Source: Whalleya microplaca
Lineage: Eukaryota > Ascomycota > Sordariomycetes > Xylariales > Xylariaceae
Reading direction: 5' to 3'
Assembly (NCBI GenBank): GCA_022497155.1
Contig: MU385722.1
Span: forward strand, 248,001-312,000
Length of the DNA: 64,000 bases
Shown here in pieces: positions 11,557 to 24,200 of this stretch (within the stretch, counting starts at the first letter, position 1; every line of letters begins with the position of its first letter). The translations under genes were made by a program, and so were the position numbers. A model generated the notes under the pieces. The model made no database searches. It saw only the letters and a program-made list of their open reading frames with translations, and was not told the DNA's origin.

Positions 11557-14500
11557 TTTGCAACTTGGTTTGGATGGAACCACCTTGCGTCCGTTTACAA
11601 TGGCTATATCAAGACTGCGGCGGCAAGTTTATAATGGATACCACCGGGTTGCGAAAGGGTCTTCGGTGACTGAACCGTAGCTAAAAATAAACAAAAATCA
11701 AGAACGGCGTCTATCATGGGATGCGAAACGAACCCAGGGCGCAATGCATGAAACTTTGATTGTCAACTTGCGCGGGTGTAGCAGATAGGTAATGTATCGT
11801 TCTGAGTATGTTGGGAACGAGTGGATTCCAAAAGGACAGGATAGGCCGTCAGCAATACATGTATACAGGAACTTCAATGAGTGTGCAGGAGGTAAAGTTA
11901 TCCGGATCACAGCATTCTAAATATGAAAGTGAAGGTTGTCCATATCGGGACCGTCAGCAAGGCGATTGCGCGATAGCTGACCCATGTAGACGTGGTCTAG
12001 GCAGTGCATACTCTCAGAACAGTCCTGCCGAGCTTGAAACTCGGCGAAGGTTGCATGTAACTAGGGAAGTATCTCAGACATGGGGGTCAACAACTCACCC
12101 GGCCTAGTGTAGATAGTTCAGCCGCCGTGAGATACAATGAGCACGTACAGCTCAAAGACTAGGACCCCTGTCCTTGGGACGGCGGGGGCGACATAACGAC
12201 GAGGCGGCTTAATATGCAAATGTAGAACATATATATCTTTCTGGAGTAGCAAAAGAACCTTGAAGCGTTAACTAATGCGTAGGTGGAACAGGGACGGGAG
12301 TATCCTAGGCAAATGCGAGTTTTTGAGTTCGTATATAGTTATTTAGATTAACCCAATATTTTCTTAGGAGGACGAGATTGACATTGATGACTAGACATGG
12401 TAAGACTGCAGAATGAGAAGTTTACGTTCTGTGGCACTGGTCAAAGTATATTTCGACTAACCTGCGTACTGAGGATCAGAGCATATAACGAACTAAACAC
12501 TTGCACGGTTGATGTGATTTAGAAACGTGAATACGTCCAAGAGCCTTCAATCAGCTCCCGGGACATTCGATTACCTACCGAAGCCCCTGAAGCACCGGTT
12601 GCATTGCTGAGATGAAGCTGTGATAGCGGGAGACGATCAATGCCATGCCAATCAAGTTATCCATGAAGAAGACCAGTAAGCGTCCATGTAATTCAGTGGA
12701 TAATGCAATGGTTTAGATCGTTCGAGGCTTGATAGCTTCCAGAAAAAGGGCTGGTAGTGGTCGAAATGGCCGATAAGGCGTTATTTCCTGGGTTGCCGAA
12801 GAGGGTGGATAGCAGTGTGAGATCAAACTCGTGCTGCATGCTTTCTTCTGCCGAGACTTGCAGCAAGTGATCTGCGCGTCAAGGGCCGAAGTATCTTAAC
12901 GAACCCCAAGGGGTCGCCATAGTCATCAACCCAACGTATTGGGTAGATGTCGGCCAATGCATGTACAGCTTTTTTGCTTCCCTTTCTCTTCAGCTAAAAA
13001 CTTTCCGGTAGGTATCACGAAGGGAAATGCAAGTATATTACTGAGTGCACATAATTATAGCTTCAGCTACACGTCCCAGATCAACCAATGACTTATTACT
13101 ATTCCGGGCTGGACCATTAGAGGAAGCTATAAGTTATGTTGTACCAGACAAGCTATGAAGATAGAGATAACTGCGTCTACGCCAGTCTAGTACCTATATC
13201 CGCCCTTCAAATGCTAATTGCAGCCAGGATGCGAACAAATGAGGTTCGTGATGTGACTTCTAGAGAATAACCTCTCTCTTCTACAGACTAGAAACGTGCT
13301 CTCCGTCGAGTCTCAAACATTGTCAGCGATCCAAATTATAAGAACAATAAACAGCAGTTTCTATTGTAAACAGCCGACCAATGAAGCTGTTTACCACGCG
13401 GTTGGGCCTCTAGAACCCAGCCACATATAACTTTTGGACTACATATTGTTGAGCATAACTAAGGCAAAACGCGAGTTCTGAAGAGGATCAACGGTTCACT
13501 TTCTAGACCTGGGAGTGCATTCCCGGCTGCGCGCTTTAGGCTGCGAGTGTCTTCTAGTTCGTGTCGACGGGTAACAGCCCGTTTGATTGATAGGCGATCC
13601 ATCCACTCGCTTTGATTTGTTGCATCTTAGTGAGACTTCTATTTAAGCTCCATTACTGTTTGACTTTAGCACCTCGAGGCTTAATTAGCTTAGGCGACAT
13701 GTTAGCGGAACGTCACTTACCCCTGATCCATCATCCATATGATGGCCACGACATGGCTTCTGGTAACCGTTTGATTGGGATTATAGCGTCGTATGTAGGT
13801 TAAAGGATACCTAACTTAGGTAGATTAGCGACCCGACCGGCTGGGTCGCTTGAGACAGCATGCCCGATTAGGAAATCATCTTCAATTCTCTAGGGAATGT
13901 AAAACTAGGTCTAGTCATTTATAGGTTTTTTTGTTTGTCCCGAAAAAGTATCGTGTAATGCTTCAGCGCCATTTGCCTCTGTCCCCTGTTAGCTGTTGCC
14001 CGCCGTCTATTGGATGATAATGGTAGATGGAATTTTCAACAAATCATAGAGGTGAATGAGAGTTATAACAGAGTGATAAAATACCTATTGGCCTTGAGAG
14101 ATGCTTACGTATACGGTGCAGAACAGAAGGTATTAGCTCTACAAAATAGTGCTTAAGCTAATGTAGGATTGATCGCCGTAGGGACAACCTTGAATTTAGA
14201 CTTCTTTTTCTCCGTCTCACCCCAGTTTCGTTTATTGGCCCAAACACACTACATGTACATACCTAACCCCTCCACTAGGATCTCGCGGAATTAGGATAAT
14301 GACCGACTATTGTCTCCCGGCTTGCCATCTAACCTAACAAGAGTCCATGCGGGTGATATGATACTTAGCACGTCATTGCTTACTCGTCCATGGTCGAAAA
14401 GACACATACAAGACACTTACAAAGCATGGGCATCAGCAGAATCACTTTATGACTAAGATACCTCGTGCGACGTGTGTTCCGTGCTCTGAATTTGATTAAC

Positions 14501-15847
14501 TTCTGTCTTTGATATTAGTAGCTATAAATATAGAGAACAGTAGCCCCTATTCCATGCTATTTCCGCGAATGGAAGCTCATGGGATTGATAAGAGGAAATG
14601 AATAAGAAGCATTAAATGAACTGTTTAAACCTTGACTCAGTGTTCCGTATCTGCGGGTAATTGTATAGAATACCCTGTGTAGACTGATTATGGTTATATC
14701 CTCTAGATACAACGAATTCGCTCGTCAGCTTCAACCAAAGTTCCATACCTCTGCGCCACGTGGCTTGCGCGTTTCTTTTGCCCGAAGATACTATGTAATA
14801 TTGTAAGACCTAGAGGCCTTTCGTAGTTATTTCTAAGCACAATTAGCGTTTTGATGGTCGAACGCCGGTACGTATGAGGTGCACGGCATAACACTCTGTC
14901 GTGGTAAAATTTCGAAGCCCCGAGCAGCACTCATTTTGACGACCACGAAAGGCAAAAGACCAACATCCTTGCCAAAGTCCTCCCATGAGAGGCAAGGCTT
15001 TTGCATCAAGGCTTCATCAGGTCGGATAGTTTGAACAAATGATGCTCCAGTTCAATATGCACCTCTTTTCTAGGTTGCGAGGGCTCAATACGATAGATTC
15101 CGAGCTCTTGGTCCTCCGTAGTACGAGGCAGCAGCTGAGAGGTGACACGGGATGGCACTCAAGCTTCACACCGCAACCGAGGAATCCGTGCGGGGTGTAG
15201 GGAGTACAGTCGCAAGCCTCCTCGCCTAGGCATCTTCTCCCTTGGCCTCCTCCGATGGGCTTCCGACCACAAGAACCAAATAAAGCACTGTATGCCTCCG
15301 TTTGAATAGTCGCGATCAATTGGCCAAATACTATTTGCAAGTGCAAAACATTCGCGAAGATGGTCGATCATCCGACGCTGCAGCATTTTGTGCAGATGCA
15401 GTGTCACCTCATCCGATAATTCTGCTGCCGGCTCCAATTCTCCACGAACTGGTGAATCATGGACAGAGCCAAGCCATGCCGTCGGTCCCGAGCCCGGCAT
15501 CGTAAGTTGCGGTCATCTGCCCTATACAAACAGATTGGGGAGAGGCTGCTTGAAGGCGTAGGTTAATGAACACAATATACTAGATAATGAATGCGAGAGG
15601 TGGCGGTATTGGATAGGAACTACTCGTTCAGTTCAGCGAAGTGATCCTTGGTAACTGTGCTGCTAAGTTCTTCTCGGCCTGTACTAGCCGACGCGCAGCG
15701 CGGCTAACCGTCGTGTCCATGTCGTCGCATCGTATCTGCAAGCCTATATGCATTGAATCTTGATTAATTGCTTGGTTGTCGAACGAGAAGCATCGATCCG
15801 CATGCCATTATCGAACTTAGAGATCATCTAGCCTTGATGAAGTTATC

Positions 15848-16443
15848 CTAACATCCATTGGGGTTCGACAGGTTCATCGTGAATGAACGTGGGTTCCGAA
15901 GTAACTTCATCCCGAGTAAACGCGCTAGCCCTATTTTCAGCCCAATACTTGATACACTCTCAGCTAGCACGATCCGTGTGACTGCCGGATGGCAGCTTCT
16001 TCGAGATATGCGTGTTCGTGCAAGATGGCGATAGTTGCATCTACGCGACGTAGGACAACTCGCAGGGCTGAAGAGCCGATCCCCATGCCAGGCATGGCAA
16101 CGTAACAAGACATTCGACGCGATATTACGACGAGATCGGTAACCTGGCGGCGAAATTCGGGGATTTCGAAATCGTGCCTCGTTTGTGTTGCGAAAAGTTG
16201 CTCGGGGCTTTCGTGGATTGTGTTTCGAACTATGCCCGCTTCAGTGCTGTGCTTTTATCTCTGAGAACACAAAACTGTCTGCATTTCTCGATTATCAATC
16301 AAGAGGATAGAGTCCTTGGATAGTCTCTGGTGGTGCTTGACCTCTTCAAGGGCTTCGGACTTCGACGGATGATTCATCTCGGATCCCCAACTTCCACTAC
16401 GGCAAAAGCCGAATATGCCCGCTACGGGGCCAGTGAGCTCCAT
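15848..16443 (-). pseudogene. possible decayed coding sequence
   Basis: On the minus strand an ATG-initiated frame (16443-16255) is followed, directly after its TAA stop and in the same frame, by about 80 more open codons down to a TAG near 15990. The second segment is rich in Arg, Val, Leu and Glu and includes the string SALRVVLRRVDATIAILHEH, which looks protein-like. I do not recognise the family. It could be a relic disrupted by a stop codon, or chance. Confidence 0.2.
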
Positions 16444-19400
16444 TAGGTTAGATCCGTCACTCTTTCGCCGAAAGCAGACATTGAATCAATAACTGTTCAT
16501 TGAAATCAAGCCTACATTGCTAGAATATTCATAATGATGACTGTTAAGGGCGGTTCTGAGCTTCGTGCCTCAATTATTCCCTTTAGGCGCACTTATCGCC
16601 GTACTAGAAACCAGGGGGGCTTATCGGGCGAAGATGAAGCGGCCGGTCCGAGTATCCAATTCATATGTAGCCTAGGAAAGAGAGTATATATAGGGCGTAT
16701 CCTTAATGGATGATTTGCTGAGGCTGCTGGCTCAGTTGATCCTCTTTCCTAGGAACTCGGATATCGCAAGGATCCATCAAGTGGTGGTAAAGGAGCAATA
16801 CGTAAAAGGGGCTTCCGCTATTTTCGAGGCGGTACTGTATTAGTTGTATCAGCTCAATGAAGGCGACTGTGTATAACGTATGTAAGAAGCCAATCAAGCT
16901 CTTAGTCTTCAGTATAATGCAGGTGAGTAATCGGTACCCAGCTACGAGGTCTAATTAAACTATACGGACCTGAGACAAATCAACGGTCTTCATAAACGGT
17001 GCTGATAATATCCATTTGTTTAGGAAGCTCGCTGACTCACCGATCAACTCGGTGATAGTGAGGGTCGTAGGCTGGTATTGGCTGCTGAGGTGCCCCCCTT
17101 TAGGCCTTTCGGAAGTCTCCCCGTATGTCTCCTACTCTCCCAGACCTTACGAAGGAGCATTAAAGCCGGCCCATCCCCGAAACTGTTGTTTATGGTTCAT
17201 CTGTCATCTTACCCGCATCTTGCATATATGAACCAGGATATGGATTCTAACGATCTAACGACTGCTTATTCTCTCATCGTTCTAGGGCTATTTGAGTCTT
17301 ACGAGAGCCGGAAAGTCGCATCCTAGATGCCCCGAGTATGCTTCTGAGTCAGCGTAATACCGGTCAACAGCAGGGGATACTGATACCGGTGCCGAAAGAA
17401 GCATTGCGTCGCCTGCTAGTCAATGTGTTCGTCGAGTCGCTCGCTCTGGTGGATATGCTTGGAGGCTCCTTTGCTCTCCCGTGGCATTTATGGTGTAGAA
17501 GAAGTTAATTTTCACTTTACTGGTCTATAAGATATCTATTAAGACGGGACAAAACCCCGCGTTTGTAGACTCGCTTCATGCTGTGATCAAATTCTCCATC
17601 GTCGGCCAGTGACAATGTGCGCAGATGTGAATCTGTCGCACCCTGAAACAGCGGCACATGCAGTGTGCAGTACGTAAACCGGATATCTTAGGAGGCAGAA
17701 CTAGCCAGTGTGCGTCCATCACACCTATGTAGATAGAGCTGCAAGGAGTGACTGCACAGACTTGGTAAACACCGGTGCTCGCAGGTTGATGGCGCCGAAC
17801 ATGTCCTATGTTCCAAGGCCAGCCAGCCATGTAAAAGCCTATATCCAGCTAAGAACGGCTTCTCGGTATCATGGTTCCTGATCTAAAGCTGCCGAATCAT
17901 ATGTATGTACGTAACAGGGACAATCTTACTAGTTCAGGGAATTACAGTCGCTGCGAAGGGCGCACCGAGATACCTGCTGGGGATGTGCATTACTTTCTCT
18001 CCTATTTGTAGTCTAACTACGCATGTTGCGGCAAGCGGCATAACGGATGTTATTTTCAAACTAGCTTTGTGGTATGTCATCTGACAATGATGAGGCATAA
18101 TTCTTGAGTCAAATTCTCTCATATATCTTGGTGTGGTTCTCCTGTCGTTGACACTTCCTGGCCATCTTCCTGCCCCGTGTCCGATATCAAAGGCGTTCAC
18201 TCCTACCCGACACTTCTCGATAACGCTGCCGAGCAGAGACGTAGTACAAGCTGGGGCATCACACCCTTCTGACCCCGGACTCCGATGTCAGGCATTACGA
18301 TAACAGCTGCAAGGGTCTCTTGGGTGGGTGGGTGTTGAAGATCGACAATGCCGGATAGCAGGCTGAACAACCAGGACGTGGACCAAGAGAGGCCTTGAAA
18401 GAAGGGATTAAAGAGGAGGGGTTGCCTCATTTGGATGGACGGACTTGAACCAATCCTCGCCGTTGATAATCATGGATCTTTGGCATGACGCTGGCTTGGA
18501 CTGGTAGTGGTGTCGAATGGTTGAGGGCACACCGGTCAACGTGCTGCGGGATTCGGGACCCAAGTTGCATATCAAGACGAATGATGCAAAGTTGAACTTC
18601 TGTTGAAACAATACGGACCGGATAACGGCAAGGAATGCGGTGTACTGTCGACAGACTGTTACGAGTGATGGATGGAAAGAGCAAGCTTAGAAGGTTACGA
18701 CTATAAGGGTTTGATAACGCGTGGTGTGGCAAACATCTACAACAATATCGAACAATGGCATGGGAGCTGTGACGATGATCACGTCTTAATGTCAGGGAGC
18801 TAATGAATATAGGGGGTGTACGGAGGAGGGCCAAGACTTCGACGGCTCCACCCGACGCGATAAGGCTGTTACCAGAAATACTTAGACATACGTGTTGCTT
18901 CTAGGTGTGTTTTAAGTCACCATGAACGCATAGACAAGAATGGGGGCCAGAGTGACCACTTCAACCACCATCTACCCGACAACCCCAGAGTATCCCTATG
19001 ACTCGCGAAAGATAACGGGTATTCCAGTCTTCAACAGCGTTAGAATGTCTTTGTAAGTCAAGGTGATATTGAATTTACAGACTAAGGTATCCGGCTAGGC
19101 GTTGCTCTTACTGTACCTAATATGTTGCATGATTGCGTATAGAGCATCAAGAGAGTTGCTCACTACTAGCCACCCACACAACCCCAACATTGCTGACCAT
19201 ATCAGCTGATGTTAGACAGCATTGATCAAATACAATAGGCTAGAAATATACGATACCAAAACGCCTCACCACTATAATGCTCCCTCAACTATTCAGAGTA
19301 TAGTAAGTCCACGCTTACCACGAGATTATGGAAACCGGCACCATATTTCATTCACCCTTGCAAGTTCACCCTGAAAAACATACAAGCTGACCAATAGGTA

Positions 19401-20588
19401 AATACCAAACTAGCCTTGTTTGCATCAAGGTCAGACACCTTAAGCCTTCGAGCTTTCTCAAAAAGGTGACAGCCCCTTATTGATCATCTGACGTGTCTGA
19501 CAAGTAGGCACCCGAAAATTTGGCAAGAATAAGGATGATATGCGTCATTTCTTATATCCGCGTTGATTCGTAATGGATGCATACGTAACCTCGACGAACA
19601 TTCTTGATATATACTGCACAACTAAAGAATCAGCTAGGTAACGCTCGGTATGCTTGTTCAATATTGACCTTTCGTGATGGCGTGGTCCAACTATTATGAA
19701 CCACTATACCACTAACTTAGCAATAGGGCACCAGAATATCAAGATAGACATGTTGGTATCCCATGCTAGCCTGTGTTATCTACGGCTGTGGCCGGCTACC
19801 TATTATCATTCCTCCTGTTAGATTAACGGTAGAACAGTCCATATGGAGAGTCTGTTGCAACTATTATCTAACATGAACGGTATGATACCACGGGGGCTTT
19901 GGTCACTCAACAGGAAGTAATCAACATAACCTCTCGAGGTGTACAAAGTTATATTGCTAGCTTTACGATAGAGGCATCGCTTCTGCACCATATTATGTTA
20001 TAGTAAAGTAGAAGAGAAAAATAGGAACGAGTTACAACTCCGATGATAAGTTCTATCCTGGTTTCCAGTACTCTATTGGTGGTGTAAAGCAAACCAAGCA
20101 CGCCAGTAACAGTTAGGATATATCAGAAAGTCTAACATAGGCTCCACTCAATATTTATTTATACGGTTTGAAGAATAAACACAAGGTAACTTCAATATCA
20201 CGTATAATCACCTTTGACCGAAGGCAACGAAGCTATATTGTCTAATAACTGACTGACTAAAGCTACGAAATTGAAAGAAAAGAAAGATGGCATCTCATAC
20301 CCTTATAACTCACACCGGGAGTACCCTTGGCTACCTGGCACAACTCACTATCCCTATAACAATAGCAGCAGCATATACTGTATTTAATATATAGAATTCA
20401 TTAATTGTAATGAAAAGTAATTTTCTCTAAAGCAACAGCACCCCATGACCGCGATATCAACTTATTATCAGCGCCAACTTAATGAGGCCCTAACGTAGGA
20501 ACACCAGGAACACAACCCGCGCAAAGCCAGCGCAGCGCGCAAGCAGCGAGGAAGCTATGTGAGAGCGAAAGTCGTTTCCAGGGCTTGA

Positions 20589-20733
20589 CTTAGTAGCAAG
20601 CTGGCAAGCTCCAGGACTACTCACTAAGGGTCTCAACTAGGAGAGCATGAATCTACGGAGATAATTACGAGTAGTAGGGGGTTTGTTCGCTCAGGAGTAG
20701 TCCTGGGGCTGGCGCACGGCTACTAAGCTAGGC
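20589..20733. repeat. imperfect inverted repeat
   Basis: CCAGGACTACTC at 20611-20622 is matched by its exact reverse complement at 20695-20706. The arms extend outward after a mismatched stretch to a second match, CTTAGTAGC on the left against GCTACTAAG on the right (about 20589 and 20733). The loop is about 72 bases. It may be remains of a small hairpin or MITE-like element; no flanking target duplication was identified. Confidence 0.6.
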
Positions 20734-21269
20734 TCCGAGAGCGAGATGTCACATATTCCATGACAAAGAGGGACCAACCACATGGTTAACCGTAGACAGC
20801 TTACATACAACGTCGTACAGTAAACAAATAAGTAGACATACCATTTATATAACTATGACTAGGATTCTTTTCCCAAGATCTCAAAACTGGAAGCGAATTC
20901 AATTACTTTCAATCAGGAAGATGTCTCAAAAAGGGCGCTCCAACACTATACCACTTGAAGGTAAAATTTCCCCCCTTTTTATTAACCTCATTTACATCTT
21001 ACAACTCCGAGCAGAAATCACTAATAATCAACCAAAATCTTTTCCGTCCTATACGCCGTATTCCATGAAGGTAAGACAAGTCGTCATAACTGCGTGACAT
21101 GTAACCCATTCGATCGCTGCAGATAAACATGACAAGAGCATACATTCGCAGCGATTAAGCCCCCCTCATCTCATACCACAAAATCCTCTACGCGCGGCAA
21201 AGCCCAATCCTCCTCTCCCAACGTCGCGCTCGACTCCCTCAGCCCGGCGCGGAACCGAAGCGGGGACCT

Positions 21270-24200
21270 CTAGACGCCCGCCATCTTCGCGCGCTTCTTG
21301 TTGCCATCCCTATCCCTATGCCCATGGACCTCGGCCCACGCGTCCTCGAACGCCGTAGGCAGCTGCCTGAAATGCGCGTCGCCGAGCCCGAGGCGGCGGA
21401 CGACCTGAAACGCGCCGGTGCCGACGGACATGGTCTGGCCCATGATGATCTTCTCGGAGACGCCCTCAATGCGGTCGCCCTTCATGCCGGCGGCGGCGTC
21501 GAACAGGTGGTCGGGCGTCTTCTCGAACGAGGCGAGCTGCAGCACGCTGTCGCGCATCTTGGAGAGGCCGAAGCGCGTGATGCCCAGGATCTCGCCCTTG
21601 TACGTCATCACGTCCGCCAGCAGCTGCATGTGCCGCGGGTCGATGTCCATGTCGCCCATCACGTCCGAGATCTCCTTCGCGATCGTCGTCCGCGCCGCCT
21701 CGATCCCCAGCACGTCCCGGCACTCCAGCACGCTGTTCGTCCGCGTCTTCGTCCCCACCACGCCCTCCGTGTTCAGGCACTGCCGGAGCCCGTACCCTTC
21801 CACGAGCACGGTGTGCACGTACGACGTGCCCGCTTTGTCTTCCGCCTCGGTTTGGATGATGGCACGGTTGGCATCGGGGTACCCGGAGATCACGATAGAT
21901 GGCAGTACACGCTTGAGGTGGCTCACGCGAGACAGTAAATCGCTTGTAGCCTCAGCAATGGCCGCCTTGCTTCTTGGGGCTCGTTTAGTGTCCACTTCTG
22001 GCATTCTAACCGTGATCTCGATGGAGGCATCTTCTTCAAAGACGAGAAGGTCAGTACTCTGTATCTTTAGCTTTTTGTGCTTGACGACGGCATTCGCAAT
22101 GTCGCGGAGGCCAATGCCAAGATGCATGCCTTCCAAGGTTTCGGTGTTTATATGAAGCGTAATGAAGGCCCGGTGTGGCTGCCACTCGTCATCGATATAT
22201 CGAAGGACATCCTCAATGTACGTCTTCTCAATCCTGGCCCTGACCACGTGTGCTGCCTCGATTTGTTTGTTATTCTCTAGAGGACACCTGATGACGGGTG
22301 TACTAATCAACTTAGAGGCGTTGATGATCTCCTTGATACGCGGTACACCTTGAGTGATACTCATTCCAGCGACACCTGCGAAATGGAATGTTTTCAAAGT
22401 CATCTGTGTACCTGGCTCTCCAATAGACTGTGCGCCTACAGCCCCGACTGCATGGCCCGGCTCTACATGTGCCTTTGAATACTTCTCCAAGCATAGCTCG
22501 ATGAACTTCCTTAGCGTTTTTTCTGAAACCTTGGCCACTCTTTCAGAAGCAAGCCTAGGAAGTTGCCCTCTTTCTCGCTTATTAATTGTAGCTAAGGAGC
22601 CAGCAGGTCCAGAAAGCAGCGGATCAAGGCCAGAAGCAACCCGGAAATTAGATAACTTGGTGGCCAAATTTCTTACGTAGGCCTCGATGGTATTAAGAAA
22701 TTCTCGGCCACTCTCGTGCTCATCAATGGCATAATCGCTTTGGTCCGTATAAGACAGAGGCTCACCATGTAACAAGCCTCGTCTTTGATACCGCTTACGT
22801 TCCTTGTTTAGAATCGAGTCGCAAAGCTCCAAGATCTCAAAAGGCAGTAATGCTTTATCAGAGTTTTTCCATGTGAGGTTCTCAGCATGAGACCATGTTC
22901 GGCCGAAGTTGACTGGAACAGCAGAGCCTTCCATGTCAACGGGGTCTAGCTTGTCTGCGCCGAACTGAAACTGTACTACGCCGCCACCAGATGTTCGGAC
23001 TGTATCGTCGTATTGGGTTGAGAGATCCTCTAGCGATTTCATAAGACGACGAGACATGTATCCGGTCTCAGCAGTCTTGACAGCCGTATCAACTAGACCC
23101 TCTCGACCAGATATAGCGTGGAACAGGAACTCAGTTGGCACTAGACCAGTATAGAAACTATTTCGCACGAAGCCCTTTGCCGGGGCCTGGCGAGTGTTCT
23201 TGTGAAAATGTGGGAGTGTTCGGTCTTGGAAGCCGTCAGCCACACGCTGTCCTCCAATGATTTGTTGCCCGACCACGGCAATCATCTGGGCGACATTTAT
23301 ATTTGAACCTTTAGATCCGGATGAAGCCATGACCCAGGGAGCATTGTTACGGCTGAGGGTCCTGATACAATATTCTCCCGCCTCTTGTCGAACTTTGCTG
23401 AGAGTACCAGAGATCTTATTTTCCAACGTTTCTTCCATACTGCATCCGGCGGCCTTTTCTAATTTGTTGGTGTTGAATTGTTCAATAAAAACATCAGACT
23501 TCTCATATGCTTCGTTCACAAGGGCCTGCTTGTGTTCCGTGAGCGCAGCTGAGGGAAAGACATCACCAATTCCTATGGAGAAGCCTCGATTTGTTAACGT
23601 TCTTGCGCAAAGCTTTGCGAGTCGGTTCATGGCCGTAACAGCTGCGTCGGGGCCGAAGTCTCTGAGTATAACGTAGAATATAGAATCTTTCTTTCCAGAT
23701 CCTACTGTGGACTTGTCCATCCTGCCACACATGACTTCTGAATTTCTTACGACAAGCCACCCGTCATTTGGAGACATATCCGGTGCCATTTCTTTCTGCC
23801 CAGGTGCTGCCGGGCCCGGAGCCTCGAAATTTTTGCATTTAGCATCGAGGTTGACCTTGACTGGCGATGCCTTGTTTGGTCGCATGAGCATGCTGAAGAT
23901 CTGTTTCCCAGTCCAAAGCCGCTTAGGGGCAAGTATGGCCGGCGGTGGCAAATCAAGATGAGTAACACCATCCATCATGTGCGTAACCAGGTAGGTAAAG
24001 GTCTTGCGGTCGAAGAAGTTGTCTTTGCTACTGAGCAAATACGAAGCTGTGATAAAATCTTGTGTTGCTGCGATGATGGGCTCTCCATTCTTTGGTGTTG
24101 CCAAATTGTGCTTGACACCCATGAGTGTCATGGCTTCGGCGCGAGCTTCCTCTGTCTGAGGAACGTGAAGGTTCATCTCATCGCCATCAAAGTCAGCGTT

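Larger units (their letters stand above)
11557..21269. other. gene desert of nearly 10 kb
   Basis: No gene could be supported on either strand. The sequence is moderately A+T-rich and stop codons are frequent in all frames. The longest open frames (for example 15159-15500 minus, 18427-18834 minus) have no recognisable motif and are within chance expectation for this length of DNA. One imperfect inverted repeat lies at about 20589-20733. The stretch could be an old, mutation-decayed insertion or simply a rapidly evolving intergenic region. Confidence 0.5.

Noticed and set aside
15159..15500. 113-codon minus-strand frame as a gene
   Set aside because: No motif, no start context or partner exon; a frame of this length is expected by chance in this much DNA.
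18427..18834. 135-codon minus-strand frame as a gene
   Set aside because: Arg/Ser/His-rich composition typical of a non-coding frame, no homology recognised.
21318..22155. Two long plus-strand frames (206 and 245 codons) opposite the polymerase III subunit gene
   Set aside because: They are antisense to highly conserved coding sequence and arise from its G+C-rich codons; no motifs, Arg/His-rich composition typical of shadow frames.
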